Positions 50,393 through 60,174 are shown, counted from the first letter of the stretch. The stretch is 64,000 bases of DNA from UBA7985 sp965661545 (GCA_965661545.1 CBFIEF010000002.1:76353-140352), one strand, 5' to 3'. Numbers and translations are program-made. Notes: generated by a model from the letters alone, not told the origin.

Positions 50393-53134
50393 TTATTCAG
50401 CCGCCTGCATGACCCCAATCGAGCGGGCGAGGAAGACGTAAAGCTTCCCGATATCGGCGGTCAGGAACGTCGTGTGAAGCAGCTTCGACTTGTCGACGCG
50501 GTTGGCCTGCGCCAGCAGTCCGTCGAAAGTATCCAAGTACCGGTCTACACGTTCGGTAAAGGCGCGGTCGCGGGCGTAAAGATCCGCCATGGCCGCCGCG
50601 CCAGTTGGCGTGTAGCGGCTGAGCAAGCGGCGCACTGAAACCCCGCGATCGCCAGCATCAATTGCCATGATGACGTCACCAGGCAGGTTGCCATCCAAAA
50701 TCGTATCCACATCGATTGCTGCCTGATGCAGCGCCTCAACCATAGACGACGCTTCGTTCAAAAAGGCTTCGCGCTCGGAACTCTTTACCGTATCCAGCAA
50801 GCGCTCAGACTGCGTGCGTGCTTCTTCTGTCACCTGAACCAGCTTGAGCTGATGATTTTCAGCCGCCACGCCGATCTGATCCAGAATTTGCCGCAGCTCT
50901 TGGGCCTGATCGGTCACGCGCCGCAAGTTGCTTGCGCTTTCGGTGTTTGTGGTCATGTCGCGCAGCATCTGCACCTGGTCACCCACCAGCCGCGAGGTAT
51001 CCATCAAGCGCCCTGCCGCTGAATGCGCGGATTCGGCTGCTTCATGCGTGGTGCTGGTAAAGGCAGATGCGGCACTATTGAGCGCATGCTGGCCCAATTC
51101 GATGGCCTCGGCCAAGCGGATCAAGCGTTCATCGACTTGGTCGTCATTAACGCCGCGATGGAACTGTTCAGTCAAGCGAACCATGCGGTTCCGGCTGTCG
51201 AGCAACAGGCTGTTGAGCGCTTCGGTTTGGGTGCGCAAATCTTCGACCGCCACTGTCGAGGTCGCCTTAAGCTGCTCCACAGAATCGTTCAACCGCTGCG
51301 GGCTTTCAGAGATGCCCTCAAACAGGCTTTGCGTGCTGGCCAACGCATCTGTAGTCGCGTGGCGGACTTCATCGGTACGGGCGAGCAAGGCCTTCGTCTT
51401 TTCATCCATCAAATGAACCACCTCGGAGGCGGTTTCGCGCAGATGTTCCGCCGCGCGTGGAATTTCCTGACCCCAGGTCATCAGACATTCCATCTCCGCC
51501 CCGGCTTTCTGCGTCAGGTCTTCGACAAAACTACCCACTAAGCGATGATAGTTGTTCACAGTCCGTTGGGCGGCTGAATCAATCTGGCGCTGCGCGGTGT
51601 TGAACGCGCCGTGTTCATCTTCGAATCGCTCTTGCAAAGCATGATCGAGCCGTTCGGCGAAGTGGATGACGGACTCCTCGGCTCGCTTAAAGGTCTGATC
51701 TTCCGCTGCCGTTGCCATTTCCTGCAGGCTTTCCACCCGCGCGGCCTGATCTTCCAGCGTCTCTGCCCACGCGTCGCCCAACTCGACAAAGCGAACTTCT
51801 GCGCCCTTGGTGGAGGTCGTCATGATTGCCGCAACGTCTTTGGCGCTGTCTTTCATCGCTTCCTTGGCCGAAAGCGTGGTTTCCTTGAGCATGGATGCGC
51901 CCGTTGTCAGCGCTTCCGTCAGCTCCTCAACCCGCTCAGAGACAAAACTGATATTACCGGTGAGCTTATCGCCGTTGTCCGAGAGCTCCTCGATCACCTT
52001 GCGCGTTGCTTGCGCGGTATGCTCACCCACGATGTCAGCAGCCTCTTTCGCTGATGCCATGAGGCGCTCGACCTTGCGCTCGAATTCCTCAGAAATAGCG
52101 CTGCCGTAGCTGTCCACGGATGTTTGCAGGGTGGTGAGGTGGCTGGCTTGCTCTTGAATGGCTTCGTGCAGCTCGCCCGCGTGCGCCGACAAATCCTGAC
52201 CGGCTTGGCGCAGGGCCTGTGACTGCTGCTCCAAGCGGTTTTGCATCTGGTCGGCCACGTCGTTGGCATCGTGAGAAACAGACTTGAGCATGTCGATTTG
52301 GCCCGTGAGCTTGGTCGACATGGCCTCAACGCTGCCCAAAGCAGCATCGGCGGTAACACGCAAGTTCTCAGACTCAGCCTCCAGCGCGGCGCGCGTGCGG
52401 GCGGTTGCGTCTTCGGTCTCGGCTTGGGCTGCGTCCAGCAACTCCAGGCGGGACCAGATTTCGTCGATCTGCGTGTGAATTGACTGCGTGGCATCGGCCA
52501 GCGTGTCCTGCACTTCCGCGATTGGTTTGGTCAGGTTTTCGCGGAAGCCATCGCCAGCTTCGCGCACGTCGTCCATCGCATGCTTCATCCGGTTGACCAT
52601 GCGATCAATCCGGCCTTCCGCACCAGTGAGCTGGTTGCCTTGAATGCTCAGCGCGGTCGAGATCGTGTTCGCCTGCTCATCAACCCGCGACGACAGAGCG
52701 TCGAGCATATCGGTTTGGTGCTCAAACTGGTGCGTCGCCGTTTCCAAAGAGCTGAGAATGCCGCTGGTCACACCTTGCAGGTGGCCAACGCGATCCTCAA
52801 AGGCCCGCGTGATCGATTTGATGTGCGCCTGCGTTTCTTCGGGCATGATGTTCACAGTGCGCAAAGTGCTCAGCTCGGCCATCATGGCGTTCCGCAAACG
52901 CGTACCAACAACCAGCATGCCGCACAAAATCCAAATCGCCATCAGCGGCAACAGACCCCCGCAAATCACCAGACCGACTTCCGCCGGGCTGAGACTGGCA
53001 AAGGCCGTCGGACCCCCGTAGTAGCCAAACAAGGACCACCCCGCGACCAACCAAGCACCGGTCATGATCAGCGCGAAAACAAAGGTCGGCGTGTAGGATT
53101 CAAAGCGTGAATTGGGCTTAAACTGCGCCGTCAT
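50393..53134 (-). CDS. Large membrane-anchored coiled-coil protein (TipN-like architecture), unknown function
   Basis: A 913-residue protein with two N-terminal hydrophobic segments (about 15-40 and 50-78, PTFVFALIMTGAWLVAGW and VGLVICGGLLPLMAIWIL) and then about 700 residues of heptad-type coiled coil (VESLQEMATAAEDQTFKRAEES, LRDMTTNTESASNLRRVTDQ). The C-terminal ~120 residues (DVDTILDGNLPGDVIMAIDAGDRG...YLDTFDGLLAQ) are more globular and look conserved. It lacks a MCP methyl-accepting signalling tip or a kinase domain. The layout resembles Caulobacter TipN (about 888 residues, two N-terminal helices, coiled coil), but no sequence proof is available. ATG 53134 with AGGAG at spacing 8. Confidence 0.7.
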   Translation of the reverse strand: MTAQFKPNSRFESYTPTFVFALIMTGAWLVAGWSLFGYYGGPTAFASLSPAEVGLVICGGLLPLMAIWILCGMLVVGTRLRNAMMAELSTLRTVNIMPEETQAHIKSITRAFEDRVGHLQGVTSGILSSLETATHQFEHQTDMLDALSSRVDEQANTISTALSIQGNQLTGAEGRIDRMVNRMKHAMDDVREAGDGFRENLTKPIAEVQDTLADATQSIHTQIDEIWSRLELLDAAQAETEDATARTRAALEAESENLRVTADAALGSVEAMSTKLTGQIDMLKSVSHDANDVADQMQNRLEQQSQALRQAGQDLSAHAGELHEAIQEQASHLTTLQTSVDSYGSAISEEFERKVERLMASAKEAADIVGEHTAQATRKVIEELSDNGDKLTGNISFVSERVEELTEALTTGASMLKETTLSAKEAMKDSAKDVAAIMTTSTKGAEVRFVELGDAWAETLEDQAARVESLQEMATAAEDQTFKRAEESVIHFAERLDHALQERFEDEHGAFNTAQRQIDSAAQRTVNNYHRLVGSFVEDLTQKAGAEMECLMTWGQEIPRAAEHLRETASEVVHLMDEKTKALLARTDEVRHATTDALASTQSLFEGISESPQRLNDSVEQLKATSTVAVEDLRTQTEALNSLLLDSRNRMVRLTEQFHRGVNDDQVDERLIRLAEAIELGQHALNSAASAFTSTTHEAAESAHSAAGRLMDTSRLVGDQVQMLRDMTTNTESASNLRRVTDQAQELRQILDQIGVAAENHQLKLVQVTEEARTQSERLLDTVKSSEREAFLNEASSMVEALHQAAIDVDTILDGNLPGDVIMAIDAGDRGVSVRRLLSRYTPTGAAAMADLYARDRAFTERVDRYLDTFDGLLAQANRVDKSKLLHTTFLTADIGKLYVFLARSIGVMQAAE

Positions 53135-53241
53135 GGGCACTGCTCCTGAACATCAAATGCGCGCCCTGAAGTAAAAAACAGGGCTGAAAATCGTGGTTCC
53201 ACCGTTAAAATGAATCGGTAGTTCCGCATAATGTTATAAGA

Positions 53242-53272
53242 AATATATTTTTTTTACAGAGGGTTCAATCAA
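53242..53272 (-). promoter_or_regulatory. Promoter-like AT-rich region before the coiled-coil gene
   Basis: On minus, TTGATT (53272-53267) and TATATT (53247-53242) are separated by 19 bases. The region 53210-53280 is clearly AT-rich. Weak but plausible promoter of the gene starting at 53134. Confidence 0.35.
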
Positions 53273-53313
53273 TTTTTTCGCGTAATCTTACGCGTTGGAT
53301 TTGAGTTTTGCCC

Positions 53314-55170
53314 TCAGAACTGCAGTCGATCCGCCACGAAGCTCGGGCGCACGCCCTTTTCCACGCTCAGCCGATCGACGCCAGCCATCAAGTCATCATC
53401 CAGATCGCTCTGGTGAATGCCAGTGTTCACCAGCAGCACATCAATCCCCGCCCCGCGCGCACCGGCAACGTCGGTGGTGAAGCTGTCGCCGATGGCCAGC
53501 ACGTTATGACGCGCTAGACCCATGGCGGCGCGAGCGCTGCGGTAAACCGAGCCATAGGGCTTGCCATGCCAGCGGACGGTTCCGCCCTGATCCTCGAACC
53601 ATTCTGCCAAAGCCCCCGCACACAGCTCCCGGCTGTCGCCGCGCATCACCACGCGGTCTGGATTGGCGCAGACCATCGGCAAGCCAGCGCTCAGCGCGGT
53701 TTTCAGCAGGGGCAGCCACTCGGCCAAATCTTTGCTCGCTGCTGGTCCGGTGTTGAGGATCCACTGTGCTCCGGCGATTTCGTCCTGAAAGTCGTAGTCC
53801 AAGCCTTCGCGCATGTTGGCGTCTTTAGCGCCTGCGCCCAAGTGGAAGCAGCGTCGGCCCAACGCGGCGTAAAATGGATCACTGCGATCCTTCATCGCCT
53901 GCCAGCTTTCTTCACCGCTGGAGACGATGCCGTCATAGTCCTTCGCGGCCATCCCCATGCCTGCCAACAGCTCGGCAATCGAGTCTGACCGGCGCGGCGC
54001 GTTGGAGAGAAACTGCACCTGCACCCCCCGCTGGCGCGCCCGGCGGAGCGCTTCCACCGCCTCGGGGAACAGGGTCTTGCCATCGTGCATGACGCCCCAA
54101 AGATCGACGATCAGGCCGCGGTAGCCGTGCTCGTCCAACAGCTGATTCAGTCCCGTAACGCGATGGGTTTTAGCAGGCTTGGACACAGCCCTGATCAGCG
54201 GCTTAACCAGCGCTGGGCCGCCGTAGATCAAGCCGGTGTAGAGCTGCACCACGTCCGCCCCGCGCCGAGCCTTCTCTTGCGCTTGATCGGGCGTGGCAAC
54301 GCCGCCTGTGCCAAAGACCACAAGGCGGTCGTCGGCCTGCTCACGAATGGCCGTCAGCACGTCGGTTGCCCGCTCGAACAGCGGCTGACCCGACAGTCCC
54401 CCACTTTCGCCCAAAGCCGAGCCCGTGGAGCGCAGATCATCAGGGCGAGCAATGGTGGTGTTGGTGGCAATCAGGCCCTCAATACCGCGATCCAGCGCCA
54501 GCTCGACAATCGCCGAAACATCACCATCCGCCAGATCGGGCGCAATCTTGAGCATAATCGGCGTGGCGGTGGTCTGCGCGCGGGCGTCCAAAGCAAGATC
54601 GAGGATGCGGCCTAGCGCCTCGATGGTTTGATGGTCGCGCAAGCCCGGCGTATTCGGGCTGGAAACATTGATGACCAGATAGTCAGCGATATCCGCAAAG
54701 CGGCTCACGCCCAGCGCGAAGTCAGCAGGCACATTCTCGGAAGTCTTGTTGGCCCCCAAATTCACTCCCAGCAGCGGCGGGCGCTGATTCGGACGCAGGC
54801 GGTCGAGATTGCGGCGGACGACATCGTGGCCGCCAGAGTTAAAGCCGTATCGGTTGATGACGGCTTGATCCTGGGGCAGGCGAAACACGCGTGGGCGGGG
54901 ATTACCGGGCTGGGGCTTGGGTGTAACAGAGCCAATCTCCACTGCGCCAAACCCCAAAGCTGCCAGTGCTGCAACTGCCTCAGCGTCCTTATCAAAGCCC
55001 GCAGCCAGTCCCAAGCGGTTGGGAATGTCCTTGCCAAACACCCGCGCCACCGGCTCGGCACGCCGGTCGCGAAACCGGGGATGCAGGCCAAGCGACAGTC
55101 CGCGAATGGTCAAGCGGTGAGCGGTTTCAGGGTCGAAGGCGCGCAGCAAAGCAGGGGCAAGAGACCACAT
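53314..55170 (-). CDS. pyrD: Dihydroorotate dehydrogenase (class 2) fused to a HAD-IIA-type hydrolase
   Basis: A single 618-residue frame. Residues 1-330 are class 2 PyrD: AAGFDKDAEAVAAL, SVTPKPQPGNPRPRVFRL, NVSSPNTPGLR (catalytic Ser), VFGTGGVATPDQA and QLYTGLIYGGPALV. From about 345 the chain continues as a TIGR01459-like HAD hydrolase: VDLWGVMHDG with Asp356 as nucleophile, FLSNAPR, KPYGSVY and LAIGDSFTTDVAGARGAGI. Residue 358, where HAD phosphatases have the acid/base Asp, is Trp. No stop or frameshift lies at the join. PyrD oxidises dihydroorotate to orotate using quinone. The HAD substrate is unknown. Last gene of the lysK-DUF952-pyrD operon. Confidence 0.9.
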   Translation of the reverse strand: MWSLAPALLRAFDPETAHRLTIRGLSLGLHPRFRDRRAEPVARVFGKDIPNRLGLAAGFDKDAEAVAALAALGFGAVEIGSVTPKPQPGNPRPRVFRLPQDQAVINRYGFNSGGHDVVRRNLDRLRPNQRPPLLGVNLGANKTSENVPADFALGVSRFADIADYLVINVSSPNTPGLRDHQTIEALGRILDLALDARAQTTATPIMLKIAPDLADGDVSAIVELALDRGIEGLIATNTTIARPDDLRSTGSALGESGGLSGQPLFERATDVLTAIREQADDRLVVFGTGGVATPDQAQEKARRGADVVQLYTGLIYGGPALVKPLIRAVSKPAKTHRVTGLNQLLDEHGYRGLIVDLWGVMHDGKTLFPEAVEALRRARQRGVQVQFLSNAPRRSDSIAELLAGMGMAAKDYDGIVSSGEESWQAMKDRSDPFYAALGRRCFHLGAGAKDANMREGLDYDFQDEIAGAQWILNTGPAASKDLAEWLPLLKTALSAGLPMVCANPDRVVMRGDSRELCAGALAEWFEDQGGTVRWHGKPYGSVYRSARAAMGLARHNVLAIGDSFTTDVAGARGAGIDVLLVNTGIHQSDLDDDLMAGVDRLSVEKGVRPSFVADRLQF

Positions 55171-55173
55171 AGA

Positions 55174-55518
55174 TCAGGCTAAATCCTCAGGGAAAACATG
55201 CACGCCCTTGGCATCCAAAGGCAGGGGAACCGACCACAAGGCTTCAGCAGGGTCGAGCGCACGGTACAGGTGCGGAAAGTCGATGCCGTTGCGCGACCGC
55301 TCCCACTTGAGCGCGTCGCCCAGCGCATCGGCATCACAGCAAATCAGCCGCAAATCCGCTTGCCCAGCACGGTGTTTAGCTGCGGATTCAGCGATCAGTG
55401 AACCGGCTGAAAAGTGAATGAAACCATCGCGCACATCATCCGCTGAGCCGTGATAGGCGCCCGTGCCGTGGGCAGCGTCCCAGTCAGACTGGTGCGCCAT
55501 GTGATAGATCAGCGTCAT
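55174..55518 (-). CDS. DUF952 family protein
   Basis: Small cytosolic protein (114 residues) of the DUF952 family, of unknown function. Typical wording: IYHMAHQSDWDAAHGTGAYHGSADDVRDGFIHFSAG, then FPHLYRALDPAEALWSVPLPLDAKGVHVFP. It is commonly next to pyrD in alphaproteobacteria, which fits here: it lies 3 bases before pyrD. Its start overlaps the lysK stop by 4 bases. Confidence 0.88.
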   Translation of the reverse strand: MTLIYHMAHQSDWDAAHGTGAYHGSADDVRDGFIHFSAGSLIAESAAKHRAGQADLRLICCDADALGDALKWERSRNGIDFPHLYRALDPAEALWSVPLPLDAKGVHVFPEDLA

Positions 55519-57107
55519 GCCGCCAACTCGCCCCTAAGACCCTGCATCAGCAGCGCGCGGGTTTCAGCAACACCGTAAAGCGCAATAAATGAACCAAAAC
55601 GCGGCCCCTGATCCTGCCCCAGCAGTACCTGATACAACGCCTGGAACCACTCGCGCAGGTTCTCGTAGTCCGCGCCCTTGCCCACGGTGAAAACTGCCGT
55701 TTGCAGATCTTCGGCTGTCGCGTCCTGTCCTTCAAAGGCGCCCAAGGCTTCGTGCAGGGCGGTAAAGGCAGCGACTTCAGCATCGGTCGGCGCGCGGTAA
55801 GACTTCGTGGGTGCAACCCGGTCGCGGTAGTAGCGGACCGCGTGATCGACCAATTTCGCCAAGAATGGCGTGGTCTCCGCGCTGGCCGCCGGGCGGTAGC
55901 GCTGGATGAAGGCCCAGAGAACACTGGCTTCCGAGGCATTCACAACAGATGCGAGGTTGAGCAGCATGCCAAAGGACACGCCCTCTTCACCACCGGGAAC
56001 ACTGTCGCCACCGTGGATGTGCCACGCCGGGTTTTCCAGCTGCTTTTCACCGGCTTCACCGGGGAACTTCTCAACAAACGTCACGTAGTCATCGACCGCT
56101 TTGGGGATCACATCAAAGTGCAACTTCTTCGCCGTGCGTGGACGCTGAAACATGTAGAGCGACAGGGATTCCGCTGGGCCGTACTCCAGCCATTCCTCGA
56201 TGGACAGGCCATTTCCCTTGGACTTGGAAATCTTCTGGCCTTGCTCGTCTAGGAACAGCTCGTATGAAAAGCCCTCCGGCCCTCGTCCACCCAGCGCTTT
56301 GGTGATCCGCGCCGCAATCTTGGCGCTGTCGATCAGGTCCTTGCCGTACATCTCATAGTCAACCTGAAGGGCGTACCATCGCAGCGCCCAATCCGGCTTC
56401 CACTGAACCTTGCACGATCCGCCAGTCACAGGCTGGGTGATTTCTTCGCCGGACTCTGGCTCTATGTAAGTCACGGTGCCAGCCTTGGCGTCGACGTTGA
56501 TCATTGGCACTTGCAGCACCTTTCCGCTAACCGGCGAGATTGGCAGGAATGGCGAATAGGTCGCCTTTCGCTCTGCGCCTAGCGTCGGCAGCATGATGCC
56601 CATCACGTCTTCATACACTTCGGCCATGCGGATAAGTGCTTCGTCGAACTCGCCGGACTGGTAGGTCTCGGTCGAAGATTTGAATTCGTAATCAAAACCA
56701 AACCCGTCGAGGAAGTTGCGCAAGCGGCGGTTGTTCTGCGCAGCAAAGGAGCTTTCCTCACCAAAAGGATCCGGCACTTGGGTCAGAGGCTTGTGCAGCG
56801 CGGTCGCCAGCAGCTCCTGATTGGGCACGTTCGTCGGCACTTTGCGGAAACCATCCATGTCGTCGGAGAACGCAACCAGCTTGGTCGGAATGTCCGGACA
56901 CAGCGTCTCAAACGCGCGCTTGACCATGGTCGTTCGCGCGACTTCGCCAAAGGTGCCGAGGTGTGGCAGACCCGAGGGGCCATAGCCGGTTTCAAACAGC
57001 ACATAGCCTTTAGCCGGGGCTTTACCGCCCAACCGTTTTTTGAGTTTCTTCGCTTCTTCAAACGGCCAAGCGCGGGCGGCGTCAGCAAGAGCAGATAACT
57101 CGGTCAT
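55515..57107 (-). CDS. lysK: Lysyl-tRNA synthetase, class I
   Basis: Class I LysRS, found in archaea, spirochaetes and many alphaproteobacteria in place of class II LysS. The 530 residues contain the HIGH-type SGLPHLGTFGE and the KMSKS-type KISKSKGN. The Rossmann domain and C-terminal anticodon-binding domain match the family. Start ATG 57107. It leads the lysK-DUF952-pyrD minus operon. Confidence 0.95.
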   Translation of the reverse strand: MTELSALADAARAWPFEEAKKLKKRLGGKAPAKGYVLFETGYGPSGLPHLGTFGEVARTTMVKRAFETLCPDIPTKLVAFSDDMDGFRKVPTNVPNQELLATALHKPLTQVPDPFGEESSFAAQNNRRLRNFLDGFGFDYEFKSSTETYQSGEFDEALIRMAEVYEDVMGIMLPTLGAERKATYSPFLPISPVSGKVLQVPMINVDAKAGTVTYIEPESGEEITQPVTGGSCKVQWKPDWALRWYALQVDYEMYGKDLIDSAKIAARITKALGGRGPEGFSYELFLDEQGQKISKSKGNGLSIEEWLEYGPAESLSLYMFQRPRTAKKLHFDVIPKAVDDYVTFVEKFPGEAGEKQLENPAWHIHGGDSVPGGEEGVSFGMLLNLASVVNASEASVLWAFIQRYRPAASAETTPFLAKLVDHAVRYYRDRVAPTKSYRAPTDAEVAAFTALHEALGAFEGQDATAEDLQTAVFTVGKGADYENLREWFQALYQVLLGQDQGPRFGSFIALYGVAETRALLMQGLRGELAA

Positions 57108-57242
57108 GGGATCATTTATCCTGTGGGGTTGATTACGAAAGCGACACTAAGGCCTTTGTGGCTCGGACAAAACGCCACAAACCTGCATGGCGGCTCAAAC
57201 TACACCTGTCCAAGTGGGAAATCTGCGCATAAAACCACTTCT

Positions 57243-60068
57243 ATGCTTGATTTGTTCGATCGTTCCGAAGGCCTGTCCATTGATACTGCACCTGTGCTCG
57301 TCTGGCACGGCGGTGGGCTGTGGTGGTGCGAGTCGGGCCAGCAGCCAAAGCAGCTGAACGCACAGGCGCTCAGCACGGCGCTGACCAAGGACACGCCGCT
57401 GGTCTGTCACATGCCCGCGCTGGCGCGGCGCGGTGGCATGGCGCGGTTTCGGGCGTTGGACGTACTGGAGCTGTTCGCCTTTGTCCGGCCTTCTCGGACC
57501 GTCACGCCGACGATCAAATCCCTGACCAAGGCCGCAGGGCTCGAAGAACCAGACGACAGCGCGACACCTGCCGATCTCGCCGCTTCTCTGCGCGCATTGG
57601 CACGAACGCTGCTCGCCGAGTTGGGCAGCTTTGGCGCAACGGACCGAGTGATGCTGTCCGCCGTATGGATCGCGGCCCGCGCGCACTGGCCGTGGGCACA
57701 ACCCATCGTGCGTGGACTGGCAGCCACCGCAGGCGACGCCGCGCTGGATCCCGGCGCGGACCAATCTCGCGCCTTGCGGGTTTGGGAGCGCATGGACACG
57801 TGGGAAGACGAAGCCGCACAAGGCCGCCCGGGGACTGATCCTGTCACCGAAGCCGAAGCGCGCAAGCAGCTCTCCACGCTGCTGGGACTAGGGCGCGGTG
57901 ATGTCGAGGAACGTCCCTCACAATCCGACTACGCCTCAGCGGTCAGTCAAGCCTTCCACCCCCGCGAAGAGCGCGCCTCCCCCCACATGGTCCTTGCCGA
58001 AGCGGGAACTGGGGTCGGCAAGACGCTGGGATATCTCGCGCCAGCGACGGTTTGGGCGGGCAAGAACAAAGGCTCGGTTTGGGTCTCCACCTATACCCGC
58101 GCGCTGCAACGCCAGATCGATCAGGAAACAGACCGCCTGTTCGAGGAAACCGGCGCTAAGAACCGCTCTGTGGTGGTGCGCAAAGGGCGAGAGAACTACC
58201 TTTGCCTGCTCAATCTGCAAGAAGCCGGTCAAGCCGGAGGGCTGTCAGACCGGGATCGTATCGGGCTGGTCATCACCGCGCGCTGGGCCGAACGCAGCCG
58301 AAGCGGCGACATGGTGGGGGGTGATTTCCCCGCTTGGCTCATTGATTTGTTTGGCACCAAAGTAACGACCGACCTCACCGATCAGCGCGGCGAATGTCTC
58401 TATTCGGGCTGCCCGCACTACGGCAAATGCGGGATCGAGAAAAACATCCGCAACGCGCGGAACGCCCGCTTGGTCATCGCAAACCATGCATTGGTGTTGA
58501 ATCAAGCCGGCCAAGGCCCCGAAAGCGATCTTTCTGAGCACGTGGTTTTCGACGAAGGGCACCACCTGTTCGACGCCTCAGATTCCTTCTTCAGCGCCTC
58601 GCTCTCCGGCATGGAAACCGCCGAGCTGCGGCGCTGGTTGTTGGGGCCAGAAAACGATCGTCGAGGCCGAGGACGAGGCCTCCGCGTCCGCATGGAAGAA
58701 GTCGTTACGCTGGATCCCCGACTGCCTGACTTGCTCAAAGAAGTCGAACAGGGCGCCTACACCTTGCCTGGCCCGGGATGGTACCAGCGCCTGCGCGATG
58801 GCACTCCAGACGGGGCCGGAGAATATTTCCTCAGCTTTGTGGGGGAGCAGGTCTATGCCCGCGCCGATAAGCCCGGAGACCCATTTTCCATCGAATGCAC
58901 CCCGCGTCCACCGATCACCGGCTTGCTCGCCGCTGCGCGCGAATTTCAGGACGCCTTGGGACGCCTGCTCAAGCCGGTGCAGGACTTGCGCGCCTGCTTG
59001 ATCGACGTGCTCGAACAGCCAACGGGGAATGACGAGGACAAGGACGAAGACCGGGACGACTCTGCCGAAGATGCGCCAGTCAAATGGAAGTCCCAAGCAG
59101 ACGCACGACGCCGCGCCGAAGCGATGGTGCGCTCACTCGAACGGCGGGCCATTGATCCGCTTACCGCGTGGTCATCCATGCTCCGCGACTTGGAAGCCGA
59201 AGCCCCTGCGGACTTTGTGGACTGGTTCAGCGTCGAGCGTGTGGACGGAAAAGACCGCGACTTGGGCTATTACCGCCACTTTATCGACCCCACCAAACCC
59301 TTCAGCCAAGTTATGGCAAGCCAAGTCCAAGGCTTTGTCGTCACCTCAGCAACCCTGACTGATCCTGTCGCAGACACCGAAAACGCCTGGCGCGTGGCCG
59401 AGGAACGCACGGGCGCGCAGCACCTGAAGAACGGCGCATTCCGTGCGCGGGTGGAAAGCCCCTATAACTACGCCAGTCAGGCCGAAGTCCTGATCGTCGG
59501 TGACGTGCCAAAGAACCAACCCGGTGCCCTAGCCGCGGCCTTTGAAAGTCTGTTTATGGCATCGGGCGGCGGCGGTATTGGTTTGTTTACCGCCATCCGA
59601 CGGCTACGCGGGGTCTATGACCGGATCCGCACCCCGCTGGAAGAAAACGGCCTTCCACTGTTTGCCCAGCACGTGGATGCAATGGACACGGGCACGCTGG
59701 TCGATATTTTCCGCGATGACATCAACGCATGCTTACTAGGAACAGATGCGGTTCGCGACGGTGTGGATGTGCCGGGGAACAGCCTGCGCTTGCTGGCTTT
59801 TGAGCGTGTGCCATGGCCTCGTCCCGATATCTTGCACCGGGCCCGCCGCGATGCCTTTGGTGGGCGCGGACTGGACGATATGCTGGCGCGGGCCAAGCTG
59901 CGGCAGGCGTTTGGCCGGCTGATCCGACGGCAAACGGACAAAGGTGTTTTCGTCCTGCTCGACCCCATGATGCCCAGCCGATTGGAAAGCGCCTTTCCCA
60001 CCGGCGTTCCGATCCACCGGGTCGGATTGGAAGAAGCTTGCCAGCGAATTCGGGACTTTTTGGACTAA
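57243..60068 (+). CDS. DinG/XPD-like iron-sulphur ATP-dependent DNA helicase
   Basis: Superfamily 2 helicase of 941 residues. The N-terminal ~220 residues have exonuclease-like or other non-helicase content (no catalytic motif recognised). Walker A is AEAGTGVGKTLGYLAPA; four Cys (YLCLLNL, GECLYSGCPHYGKC) mark a probable [4Fe-4S] cluster; DEAH is VFDEGHHLFDASD; motif V/VI is RQAFGRLIRRQTDKG. Roles may include R-loop or replication repair. ATG 57243 is chosen; the frame is open from GTG 57123. Divergent from lysK across 135 bases. Confidence 0.88.
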   Translation: MLDLFDRSEGLSIDTAPVLVWHGGGLWWCESGQQPKQLNAQALSTALTKDTPLVCHMPALARRGGMARFRALDVLELFAFVRPSRTVTPTIKSLTKAAGLEEPDDSATPADLAASLRALARTLLAELGSFGATDRVMLSAVWIAARAHWPWAQPIVRGLAATAGDAALDPGADQSRALRVWERMDTWEDEAAQGRPGTDPVTEAEARKQLSTLLGLGRGDVEERPSQSDYASAVSQAFHPREERASPHMVLAEAGTGVGKTLGYLAPATVWAGKNKGSVWVSTYTRALQRQIDQETDRLFEETGAKNRSVVVRKGRENYLCLLNLQEAGQAGGLSDRDRIGLVITARWAERSRSGDMVGGDFPAWLIDLFGTKVTTDLTDQRGECLYSGCPHYGKCGIEKNIRNARNARLVIANHALVLNQAGQGPESDLSEHVVFDEGHHLFDASDSFFSASLSGMETAELRRWLLGPENDRRGRGRGLRVRMEEVVTLDPRLPDLLKEVEQGAYTLPGPGWYQRLRDGTPDGAGEYFLSFVGEQVYARADKPGDPFSIECTPRPPITGLLAAAREFQDALGRLLKPVQDLRACLIDVLEQPTGNDEDKDEDRDDSAEDAPVKWKSQADARRRAEAMVRSLERRAIDPLTAWSSMLRDLEAEAPADFVDWFSVERVDGKDRDLGYYRHFIDPTKPFSQVMASQVQGFVVTSATLTDPVADTENAWRVAEERTGAQHLKNGAFRARVESPYNYASQAEVLIVGDVPKNQPGALAAAFESLFMASGGGGIGLFTAIRRLRGVYDRIRTPLEENGLPLFAQHVDAMDTGTLVDIFRDDINACLLGTDAVRDGVDVPGNSLRLLAFERVPWPRPDILHRARRDAFGGRGLDDMLARAKLRQAFGRLIRRQTDKGVFVLLDPMMPSRLESAFPTGVPIHRVGLEEACQRIRDFLD

Positions 60069-60174
60069 ACAGCGGCTTAGATCACCCCTGCGCGGTTGAC
60101 CCGATCCAAACGGTCGCCATGTATCAGAATGCAGCGAAAGTTTACTCGCACTCTCAAAACCAAGGGAAACACCT

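Noticed and set aside
53279..53294. CGCGTAA/TTACGCG hairpin after the PyrD-HAD gene
   Set aside because: On minus it is followed by A residues, not T, and the 2-base loop is too tight for a real stem.
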